DNA of 64,000 bases, from contig JBCCCR010000027.1 in assembly GCA_039033415.1 (NCBI GenBank), forward strand, positions 37,943 through 101,942, given 5' to 3'. The stretch's first letter is position 1. Each line of letters starts with the position of its first letter. The stretch is from Pseudomonadota bacterium. GTDB lineage: Bacteria; Pseudomonadota; Gammaproteobacteria; Xanthomonadales; SZUA-38. A program made the position numbers and the translations under genes. Of the stretch, positions 1 to 7,128 are shown in pieces. The notes beneath the pieces were generated by a model, which saw nothing but the letters and a program-made list of their open reading frames with translations, had not been told where the DNA came from and did not search any database.

Positions 1-367
1 CGTGGCGTACCACCTGGATCTCGCGCTGCCCTGGCGGGGTCTTGCCTTTGACCCATTCATCCATCCGGCGCCGGGAATGAAACTTCACCTTGCCCGCAAT
101 ACTGCCCAGATCCTGCTCTTCGGAATCCTCGGTCGGCGCTAGCGAGATTGCCTCTCTGGGAATGTGCTCGGTGGACAGGCGTTGACTGACAAACACATAC
201 CGACAGGTTTTGCGGAGGCGCTGAATATCTTCGGGGGTTTCAATCCACATGCCCTGCAGGGTAAAGGGCGACTCCTCCCAGGGACGATCCAGGCGAGCGA
301 CGTACATGCCGATCTTCAGATTCTCGACGCCGACCCGAACGTCAGCGTCTTCCTGCTGCTGTGCCAT
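1..367 (-). CDS. HD-GYP family c-di-GMP phosphodiesterase, N-terminal part (runs off the left edge)
   Basis: About 122 residues are visible from ATG at 367; the rest lies beyond base 1. The N-terminus reads VENLKIGMYVARLDRPW, then SPFTLQGMWIETPEDIQ and LRKTCRYVFV. This is the pattern of the DUF3391 domain that precedes HD-GYP domains in gammaproteobacterial proteins. Known for the family: the HD-GYP part hydrolyses cyclic di-GMP in the cytoplasm and lowers the signal for sessile growth. The catalytic HD and GYP motifs are not in the window, so activity cannot be judged. The gene is separated by about 60 bases from the end of the carboxypeptidase gene, on the same strand. Confidence 0.82.
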   Translation of the reverse strand, partial: MAQQQEDADVRVGVENLKIGMYVARLDRPWEESPFTLQGMWIETPEDIQRLRKTCRYVFVSQRLSTEHIPREAISLAPTEDSEEQDLGSIAGKVKFHSRRRMDEWVKGKTPPGQREIQVVRH

Positions 368-430
368 GAAATTCCCGCAACCGAGGCTGGCGCTATTAGA
401 CCATAACCGTCTGGCTGTGGTGAGAGGCGG

Positions 431-2998
431 TCAGGGTGTCTCGGTACAGTCGGCGAGGCCGTCAAGAACGGTCAGGCGTTCCAGCGTGATGCTGCCTGAG
501 CCGAAGCCTTCCAGCTCCGAGTCGTAGCTGACGCTCGCAGAGGTGCAGCCGAAGTCAAAGGTGAGGCTACCCCAGGGGTCGAAGACAACCTCAGCGGGAT
601 CGAAGTTTTCGCCGAAGCGTCCGCCTGAGCTGATCAGCGCCTCGTTGACGGTCAGGGTGCTGCCGTCGAGCACCCCGTCAGAGAAGATCCAGGCCTGGTT
701 ACCGTTTTGGTCGTACGTGAACCAGTACACCAGCGCCCGGGTATCACTGAGCGCCTCGACAACAAATCCCTCACCGCTGCGCTGGGCGTTAAACCACGAT
801 CCGCTGATGTTGGCGGCGGTGGCGCCCTTGGCAACCGGTTGGCCGCAGGGCAGGCTGGCTAGTTCCGTCAGGCGGATGAGGTCCTGACGCCGGTTTCGCA
901 CGTCGACGTTGTGCCGCATGCCGGCGCTCGCGCAGTCTCCCCAGAGAAAGCTGGCGCTGCCCGCATCGGTGAGCACCACCTGGTCGGGATCAAAATCAGG
1001 ACCGAAGATGCCGCCGCGCGCTTCCAGAAGCTCGGGAAAATACAGCTCGTTGCCGCGGACGTCGCCCGTGCCGATAAACCACCGCTGCTCGCCCAGCTCA
1101 TCATAGGTAAACCAATAGACGACGGCCCGGTTTGCCGCGAGGATTTCGATCAGAAACCCCTCGCCATTGCGCGCCGGATCGAACCAGGCGGCGCTGATCC
1201 CCGGCTCCAGCACGAAGGGTGCCGGCACCGGCTGATCGGTGACGGAGAAACTTAGCTGGTTATCCCGGCCGCCCGCATCACCGGCTTCGCCGTCAGCGTT
1301 TTCGTAGCCCTGCCAGCTGCCGTCGCCCCAGTCCACCGGTGTGGCCGGATCGGCATCGGTCCGCAGTCCGACGAGATCCCGGGCATCGATCCCCAGGGTT
1401 GCGGTGGTCTCGCCGCTGACGGCGGCGCCGAGATCGTTGGAGCGAAGCGTAAAGCTGATCAGCGCGGTGTCGTCCCGGTAGCGATAGAAACCCTGCGCGC
1501 CAGCGCCGGGTTCGTCGAGCCAGCGTAGACCGCCGACCACCGGGTTCGTCGTGGCATCGCCGATGCTGAGTTCGGTGGTGACCGAAAGCTGCGCCAGGCT
1601 TTGCCCGGGCAGGGCGGCGACGGAGCCCTCGGCGTCGCGCCAGCGCATCGGTTTGTCAAAGGCCACCCAGAGCTCATAAGGCTGATCCAGGGCGAGCGGC
1701 TGGAGCTGATTGACGTAGAGGACCCGGCTGGTCGGGCTGGTCACGTCCCACTCCACGTCGGCAACCACGGCGCCGGACGTTGGCTCGAACCAGCGAACCG
1801 CGCTGACCGACGGCGGGCCGGCCTGGTGGTAATAGGCGATTGGAAACGTCTGGGCGAGATTCTCCCGCACCCGCTGAATTTCCGATTCCGGCAAAATAAA
1901 TCCGTCGTTGCAGTTGCTCGCAAAGCCGCCGTAGTCGGCGCTGCAGCCGGGGAGGTCGGGATGTGCGTCCGGCTGCAGGTTGCCCGAGGGTTCGATCTCC
2001 AGTGTCCAGCTGGGGATCTGAAAGGTCTCGGCGAAGTATTCGTCTGTCGAGCCAATGCCGCGGCCGGGTCCGCTGGGAACGTCCACATAAAACCGGTCCC
2101 CGGGCAGGCGTTGATGGAAGTTGCTGAAGTCGGAAAGTAAGGCGCCCTGGATCTGGTTCCGTCGGACGTTGTCGGTCAGTACCGAAAAGTGGACCTGGCT
2201 AAAAGAATGCACGTCGGTGTACATCCGCAGCCGGTCGCCGGGGCCGAGCTCCGCAGATGCCACCATCGCCTGTGTCTCCGCCTCAGAGTTTGCCTCGGTG
2301 CCGTGATAGACGAGCGAGGTCGGATTGAAGGAGCTGGAGCCGGAGGATGCCCAGAAGGGCGGGTTGTTGCGGTTGAGGTCGACGCCCAGCAGGTAGTCGG
2401 CAACGCTGAAGAGATCCTCATCCACGTCACGCATGTTTTTTCGGCGCATCCGACCGTCGCGCGGTGAGCCGCCGTTGAGCTGAACCTGAGTTGGGAAACG
2501 CTGGGTCTGCAGGAAGCCGTCGATATTGAGTACGGGCGTCAGCACCATGTTGAGATTGTCCAGCAGATAGCGGTAGAGAAAACCGTCATCCTGCTGGGCC
2601 ACCAGCTGCTCCATAATCCCGGTCAGGACCTCCGGCGACTGCCATTCGCGCGCGTGGATCGTTCCCTGCGTCAGCACCGCGCCCTCGGGCAGCCCGGTAG
2701 CGGTCAGGGCGTTGCTGTCCCCCAGCTGATAGGTCCAGATATCGCGGCCGTTGAGGGTTTGCCCAACGATCGTGCCGCTCACCACGTCGTTGTCCATCAT
2801 GAGCGACTGGTGCCGTTCATGCAGGCCGCTGTAGGTGCGAAAACCAGCGAAGGGCAGGGCGGTGTCAACCGGGATCGGGACCGGGAACCCGAGCCCGAGC
2901 GTGCCCGCTTCTTCCGTCCATTCGGTCAGCACCTGGGGCCTAACCGCTCCCGGTGCGAGCGCCACAGCCGCCGCGACCAGCAGTTTCGATGCGAACAT
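431..2998 (-). CDS. Secreted M14 zinc carboxypeptidase with two C-terminal repeat domains
   Basis: An 855-residue exported protein. ATG at 2998 is preferred because GGAG lies about 7 bases upstream and a signal peptide (MFASKLLVAAAVALAPGA) follows; a GTG at 3022 overlapping the previous stop is the alternative. The M14 domain covers roughly residues 55-400. It has the zinc motif HAREW with its E (near 115-118), VLNIDGF, GVDLNRN, the third zinc histidine in YTDVHSF and the catalytic glutamate in TLEIEPSG. A middle beta-rich region follows. Residues about 620-855 are two copies of a roughly 115-residue domain, each with a W-F, GEGF and YWFTYD core. Expected role: cleaving C-terminal residues from peptides outside the cytoplasm. 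It is the last gene of a five-gene operon with an ECF sigma factor. The substrate is unknown. Confidence 0.9.
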   Translation of the reverse strand: MFASKLLVAAAVALAPGAVRPQVLTEWTEEAGTLGLGFPVPIPVDTALPFAGFRTYSGLHERHQSLMMDNDVVSGTIVGQTLNGRDIWTYQLGDSNALTATGLPEGAVLTQGTIHAREWQSPEVLTGIMEQLVAQQDDGFLYRYLLDNLNMVLTPVLNIDGFLQTQRFPTQVQLNGGSPRDGRMRRKNMRDVDEDLFSVADYLLGVDLNRNNPPFWASSGSSSFNPTSLVYHGTEANSEAETQAMVASAELGPGDRLRMYTDVHSFSQVHFSVLTDNVRRNQIQGALLSDFSNFHQRLPGDRFYVDVPSGPGRGIGSTDEYFAETFQIPSWTLEIEPSGNLQPDAHPDLPGCSADYGGFASNCNDGFILPESEIQRVRENLAQTFPIAYYHQAGPPSVSAVRWFEPTSGAVVADVEWDVTSPTSRVLYVNQLQPLALDQPYELWVAFDKPMRWRDAEGSVAALPGQSLAQLSVTTELSIGDATTNPVVGGLRWLDEPGAGAQGFYRYRDDTALISFTLRSNDLGAAVSGETTATLGIDARDLVGLRTDADPATPVDWGDGSWQGYENADGEAGDAGGRDNQLSFSVTDQPVPAPFVLEPGISAAWFDPARNGEGFLIEILAANRAVVYWFTYDELGEQRWFIGTGDVRGNELYFPELLEARGGIFGPDFDPDQVVLTDAGSASFLWGDCASAGMRHNVDVRNRRQDLIRLTELASLPCGQPVAKGATAANISGSWFNAQRSGEGFVVEALSDTRALVYWFTYDQNGNQAWIFSDGVLDGSTLTVNEALISSGGRFGENFDPAEVVFDPWGSLTFDFGCTSASVSYDSELEGFGSGSITLERLTVLDGLADCTETP

Positions 2999-3018
2999 TG
3001 AGACTCCGCCGTCGCGAC

Positions 3019-3945
3019 TCACGGGTGCTGCTCCAGCAGCTGTTGGATCTTGTTCGCCTGCTCCGGAGAGAGGCCGGGTTGCCGCGCCAGCAGCGTCACG
3101 GCCTGCCGCGCAAAGGGCTGCAGCGGGCCGGCGTCAGTGAGCTGGCGCCGCCAGACGGCGAGCGCTTTTTCGGTGCCCAGCAGCGACGCGAGCTTGAGGC
3201 TCAGGGCCGCCCGTTCACCCTGCGGCCAGCGCTCGCTGGCGGTCTGGAGGAGCTGTGCGTCGCCGGTCAGCTCGACAACCGCAAGTGTGAGGGGCGCCAG
3301 CGCGGGATTATTCTCAAGGTGCATCTTGAGCCGGGGGTGCGCCAGAGTTTCTGGCGGCAGCTCCCGCAGACCTGCTGCCGCGCCGCGGATGGCGGCCTGC
3401 TGTGCCGGTGTTCCGCTCAAACGCTTCAGCTCTTCGAGCCGTTGCCATGCGCCTGTCTGACCACTTTCGATCATCTGCCGTCGCCAGTCTTGCCAGATCC
3501 AGGCATTGTGGGTTCCCTCGGCAACGGCGGTGAGCCCGTGGGGATCATGCAGTACCGCAGCACGTTCGGGATGGGGTGCCAGCACCAGGGCCGGCGCGTC
3601 TCTGAGGTAGTCGACCAGCCAGCGGCCGGCTGGCGTGGGTGGCTGATCACGAAGCTGCAGCAACGTCTGGCGCAACGCGCCCGCGAGCGCTTCGGGCTGG
3701 CGGTTTCGCGTGAGCAGGTCCACGAACTCGCGCTCAAACGTTGTGGCCGACTGCGTCAGCGCTCGCTGGGCCAGCGCCTGGGACAGCGGCCGGGTTGCCG
3801 GCTGCTGTGCTGCCGCCGGGTAGACCATCGCAACCGCCAGAACGGCGACCGGCAGCCAGCGGGTGAGCCTCGGCTTAAAGCCCAGGGCCCGGATTGAGGC
3901 CTGCGTCGCTTGGCGCGCCGCTGCCGCGAGTCTGATCAGGACCAT
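3019..3945 (-). CDS. Exported or membrane-anchored protein of unknown function
   Basis: 308 residues, not recognised. A hydrophobic stretch near residues 30-47 (WLPVAVLAVAMVYPAAAQ) looks like a signal peptide or anchor, with a long basic N-terminus before it. The rest is alanine- and leucine-rich, helical, without cysteines or an obvious catalytic motif; it may be an alpha-solenoid. It sits between a small exported helical protein and the carboxypeptidase gene in the sigma-factor operon and ends next to the carboxypeptidase start. No convincing ribosome binding site precedes ATG 3945, so translation may be coupled or the start may differ. A role in envelope stress or as carboxypeptidase partner is only inference from position. 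Confidence 0.7.
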   Translation of the reverse strand: MVLIRLAAAARQATQASIRALGFKPRLTRWLPVAVLAVAMVYPAAAQQPATRPLSQALAQRALTQSATTFEREFVDLLTRNRQPEALAGALRQTLLQLRDQPPTPAGRWLVDYLRDAPALVLAPHPERAAVLHDPHGLTAVAEGTHNAWIWQDWRRQMIESGQTGAWQRLEELKRLSGTPAQQAAIRGAAAGLRELPPETLAHPRLKMHLENNPALAPLTLAVVELTGDAQLLQTASERWPQGERAALSLKLASLLGTEKALAVWRRQLTDAGPLQPFARQAVTLLARQPGLSPEQANKIQQLLEQHP

Positions 3946-4024
3946 TCGGTGGATGCCTATCCTTGACGTTGCAGCAATCTACGAAAACTGCGGTGCCAAT
4001 GCCAGTACTCCACCCAACGCCGAC

Positions 4025-4411
4025 TTACGGGCGAGCGTTCTCCGCGATAATCAGATCGAGCTGCTCCAGGGCTTTTTCGGCGTCACCGGTTTCCTTGAAA
4101 ATGTCGCGCAGCTTGAAACGCACCAGGTTTCGGACCACCCGATCGTTTTCGTAGCTGTCGAGAATTCGATTGAGATGCTGAACAGCGCTCGGCGCATCGC
4201 GCCGCTGCTCGTAAACCTCAAAAATGCCCTCGATGGCCAGAAATACCGCCGCCTCACGGCGCTCGGCGGTGTCTACCACCTTGTCCGCAAGGCTCAGGTA
4301 GTCGTTCATCAGGGTGACAAACTGGGCCGCGTTGGCGTCCTGGGCGCGGACGGGTGTCAGCCACAGGCTCGCAAGGATGGCGGTCGTCAGCAGGGTTGTG
4401 CGTCGAATCAT
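4025..4411 (-). CDS. Small exported helical-repeat protein
   Basis: 128 residues. The N-terminus is a clear signal peptide (MIRRTTLLTTAILASLWL, cleavage after VRA). The mature part is helical with a TPR-like rhythm (AVFLAIEGIFEVYEQR, then TGDAEKALEQLDLII) but has too few repeats for a firm TPR call. A good Shine-Dalgarno sequence (AAAGGAGA) sits upstream of ATG 4411. It lies 41 bases after the ECF sigma gene on the same strand, so it is likely co-transcribed and may be a periplasmic partner in this system. Function unknown. Confidence 0.7.
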   Translation of the reverse strand: MIRRTTLLTTAILASLWLTPVRAQDANAAQFVTLMNDYLSLADKVVDTAERREAAVFLAIEGIFEVYEQRRDAPSAVQHLNRILDSYENDRVVRNLVRFKLRDIFKETGDAEKALEQLDLIIAENARP

Positions 4412-4452
4412 GGCAGTTTCTCCTTTGGGTCAGTGATAGTTAGGTGTACGGT

Positions 4453-4986
4453 TTAGGGAATCACAAAGTGTTTTCGCAGCTGTTTCAGGGCCCGCGACCG
4501 ATGGGTTTTGACCGACCCACCGCTGATGCCTAAGGCCCGCGCCGTCTCGTCGTTGCTCAGCCCCTCCAGCTCTCGAAAGATGATGACGTCACGCTGCCGC
4601 TCCGGCAGGCGGGCGAGCGCTGCCGCCAAGGTTCGGAGCAGGGCGGCGTCTTCCCCAGCCGCCGTCTCCGGTACGTGCGGCGCTGGCTCCTGGTGGTGCT
4701 CCTCTAGTGCCACCTCGCGGCGCAGCCGGCGCTGCTGATCTCGAGCGAGATTGGCGGCGATCCGGAACAGAAACGTCGTGAATCTAGCGCCTTTGAAAAA
4801 CGGTTTGCGCCGGGTGGCGACCCGCAGAAACACCTCCTGGGTCAGATCTTCTGCGGTGGCGCGGCTGCCCGTCTGCGAGAGCAGCACGCGAAAGACAAAG
4901 TCCCGGTGGCGACGGAAGAGCTGGTCCATCGCTTCGGGATCCGCGCGGCTGGCCAGATCCCAGTCATCAACTGGGGTAGCGGTCAC
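4453..4986 (-). CDS. ECF-type RNA polymerase sigma factor
   Basis: 177 residues, normal size for an extracytoplasmic function sigma-70 factor. Region 2 is seen as RDFVFRVLLSQTG, AEDLTQEVFLRV and ARFTTFLFRIAANLARD. Region 4 is seen as LPERQRDVIIFRELEGLS and the helix-turn-helix LGISGGSVKTHRSRA. Start is GTG at 4986. It directs RNA polymerase to a small regulon, usually for envelope or oxidative stress. It is preceded by a gene for a single-pass membrane protein (5001-5384), which could act as anti-sigma factor, and followed by exported proteins and a secreted peptidase in the same orientation. Which promoters it reads cannot be told from the window. Confidence 0.93.
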   Translation of the reverse strand: MTATPVDDWDLASRADPEAMDQLFRRHRDFVFRVLLSQTGSRATAEDLTQEVFLRVATRRKPFFKGARFTTFLFRIAANLARDQQRRLRREVALEEHHQEPAPHVPETAAGEDAALLRTLAAALARLPERQRDVIIFRELEGLSNDETARALGISGGSVKTHRSRALKQLRKHFVIP

Positions 4987-5000
4987 CGAGCCGTCAGTGC

Positions 5001-5384
5001 TCAGCCGACGATCTCGCTGGACTTCAGCTGAACGCTGGCTTCGGTCTGATCGGCTGCAAAGCCTGACTGCTTCGCGGGACGGGGCGGCAGACGGGTCAGG
5101 GTGAGAGCGCCTGTCCCGGGTGCCGCTTCGCCAGGCAGCGCGCTGCGCGCCTGCTTGAGGGCGCTGTAGGCACTGGGCCTAGGCTTGTAGTCCGCCCCAA
5201 AGGCGGATTCGGTCGCCAGCTTCGGCAGCAGCACTGCCGCCACAAGGGCCGCTGCGGCGGCGCCGGCAAAGAGCAGGGGCGGGCGCGCAAAGCGTCGTCG
5301 GGGCTCGGGCCACGCAGGCGTTGGCCCGGCATACCGCTGCTGCTGGAGGACGTCGATGGCTTGGCGAAGTTCGGGTGCGTTCAT
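5001..5384 (-). CDS. Small single-pass membrane protein, possible anti-sigma factor
   Basis: 127 residues. A short charged N-terminus (about 35 residues) is followed by one membrane segment (PLLFAGAAAAALVAAVLL) and a proline- and alanine-rich outer part. The arrangement of membrane protein directly upstream of an ECF sigma gene, 14 bases apart, fits an anti-sigma or sensor role. However, the cytoplasmic part is too short for a classic zinc-binding anti-sigma domain and has no HxxxCxxC motif, so the role is inference. It is the first gene of the minus-strand operon; the 134 bases upstream are shared with the divergent sugar dehydrogenase gene. Confidence 0.65.
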   Translation of the reverse strand: MNAPELRQAIDVLQQQRYAGPTPAWPEPRRRFARPPLLFAGAAAAALVAAVLLPKLATESAFGADYKPRPSAYSALKQARSALPGEAAPGTGALTLTRLPPRPAKQSGFAADQTEASVQLKSSEIVG

Positions 5385-5518
5385 GGCGGTTTCTCGGGTT
5401 TGCGCTAAGTTAATGCATATGGCCGGGTTTTGGTTGACGTCGATTCAATAAATTCGGGCATTGCCACGCCGCGACCGACCTACGATACTTACGGTAGAGA
5501 AACCAGAGGAATAAACCG

Positions 5519-7039
5519 ATGCGTTGGATCATCTTTTTGCTGGGGTTGGGGCTCGCCGGCCAGACCGGGGCCCAAATTGACCTGCGTCTGACGGAGGTGG
5601 TTCAGCTCAGTAACGTGGTCGATATCCGGCACGCCGGGGACAACAGTCAGCGGGTCTTCCTGGTCGACAAACGCGGCGAGATTCGCATTTTGCAGGACGG
5701 CACGCTGCTGGAAACCCCGTTCCTGGATATCGACGCCCGGGTCGGGGTCACGTTTAACGAGCAGGGTTTGTTGAGTCTGGCCTTTGCACCCGACTACGCC
5801 AGCTCCGGTCTTTTTTATGCCTACTACACCGATAACTTGGGCAGCACGGTCCTGTCGCGGTTCCAGGTGACGGCCGATCCCAATATAGCTGACCCGGCTT
5901 CGGAAGAGATCCTGCTGACCATGATCCAGCCCGATGTCAACCACAATGGTGGCCGACTGGCGTTTGGGCCCGACGGCTTGCTCTACCTGAGCGTGGGTGA
6001 CGGCGGTGGCGCCAATGATCAATACAACAACGGCCAGGATCGCGGCACGCTGCTGGGGACAATTCTCCGGCTGGACGTGAGCCAACCGGGGCCGTACCAG
6101 ATTCCAGCTGGCAACCCGTTTCTCAACGATGCTGAGGGCCGAAACGAAATCTGGGCGTACGGCCTGCGCAACCCGTGGCGGATCACCTTCGATGACGCGA
6201 ACGGTGATCTTTATATCGCTGACGTGGGCCAGAACGCGATTGAAGAAATCAACGTTCAGTTGGCGGCTTCCGCCGGCGGCGAGAACTATGGATGGCCGCT
6301 GTTTGAAGGCGGCAGCGGGGGTGACCCAAGCCTGACCTTTCCCGTTTTTGACTACGAGCACGGCGACGGCGAGTGCTCGGTGACCGGCGGTGAGGTCTAC
6401 CGAGGCGCTGACTACCCGGCACTGCAGGGCCGGTACGTTTACGGCGACTTCTGCAGCGGCCGGATCTGGTCGCTGCAGCAGGTGAACGGACAGTGGGAAA
6501 ACGAGCTGCTGCTGGACTCGGGCACCATCGGCAACATCCTGACGTTTGGCCAGGACCAGCGGGGCAATATCTACGTTTCGGCGTCGCGGGATCTGCGCGG
6601 CCGGATCTTTCTATTGAGCGATGGCGATGTGGTGGAAGGCTCGGGCCTGGCCTGGGACGGCAGCCTGTCGGGCACCTACACCGTAGAGGGTCTGAACGAT
6701 CAGGGGTTTTTTGTCACCGTTGGGAACAACGCCTCGGGAAGCTTTCTGTTTATCGCCTGGTTCACGTTTGACGAGGCCGGCGAGCCCCTTTGGCTGGTCG
6801 GGGTGAGCTTCTTTGACGCCGGGCAGACAGAAGTCACGCTGAATATGGAGCGGGTCTCAGGGCTCCCGTTTCTCGACTTCTCCGACAACTCTGGAGACCG
6901 TGAATCGTATGGCGACATGATTTTCCGTGCCCCGCAGTGCGGTGAGCTGCAGGCGGACTATGACTTCGGCAGCCGCGGCAGCGGCACACTCGACCTGAGT
7001 CTTTTGACCAACATCGAAGGTCGCGACTGCGGCGGCTGA
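5519..7039 (+). CDS. Exported PQQ-dependent sugar dehydrogenase (GSDH family) with extra C-terminal domain
   Basis: 506 residues with a signal peptide (MRWIIFLLGLGLAGQTGAQ); a strong AGAGGAA site precedes ATG 5519. The beta-propeller covers residues about 20-365, with NHNGGRLAFGPDG, YLSVGDGG, AYGLRNPWRITFD, DLYIADVGQ, GENYGWP and GRYVYGDFCSGRIW. These are typical of soluble aldose/sorbosone dehydrogenases that use PQQ and calcium in the periplasm. Residues about 380-506 are an added domain (LSGTYTVEG, GFFVTV, AWFTFDEAGEPLW) resembling the two repeats at the end of the divergent carboxypeptidase. No PQQ synthesis genes are in the window. The natural substrate is unknown; some family members are not sugar oxidases. 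Confidence 0.88.
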   Translation: MRWIIFLLGLGLAGQTGAQIDLRLTEVVQLSNVVDIRHAGDNSQRVFLVDKRGEIRILQDGTLLETPFLDIDARVGVTFNEQGLLSLAFAPDYASSGLFYAYYTDNLGSTVLSRFQVTADPNIADPASEEILLTMIQPDVNHNGGRLAFGPDGLLYLSVGDGGGANDQYNNGQDRGTLLGTILRLDVSQPGPYQIPAGNPFLNDAEGRNEIWAYGLRNPWRITFDDANGDLYIADVGQNAIEEINVQLAASAGGENYGWPLFEGGSGGDPSLTFPVFDYEHGDGECSVTGGEVYRGADYPALQGRYVYGDFCSGRIWSLQQVNGQWENELLLDSGTIGNILTFGQDQRGNIYVSASRDLRGRIFLLSDGDVVEGSGLAWDGSLSGTYTVEGLNDQGFFVTVGNNASGSFLFIAWFTFDEAGEPLWLVGVSFFDAGQTEVTLNMERVSGLPFLDFSDNSGDRESYGDMIFRAPQCGELQADYDFGSRGSGTLDLSLLTNIEGRDCGG

Positions 7040-7128
7040 TCGTTTCGCGGGAACGTTCCGACGCCGGGCGATGCCCGATCGGAGCGCTGCGGGTATCATG
7101 GGGCGGAGCAACCAGGAAGGAACGCCTC

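Noticed and set aside
2953..3897. 314-residue open frame on the plus strand opposite the operon gene at 3019-3945
   Set aside because: No start signal, arginine-rich composition; the minus-strand frame has a signal peptide and operon context.
5385..5518. Clear divergent promoters between the sigma operon and the sugar dehydrogenase
   Set aside because: TTGACG and TACGAT elements occur but at wrong spacing; not enough to list.
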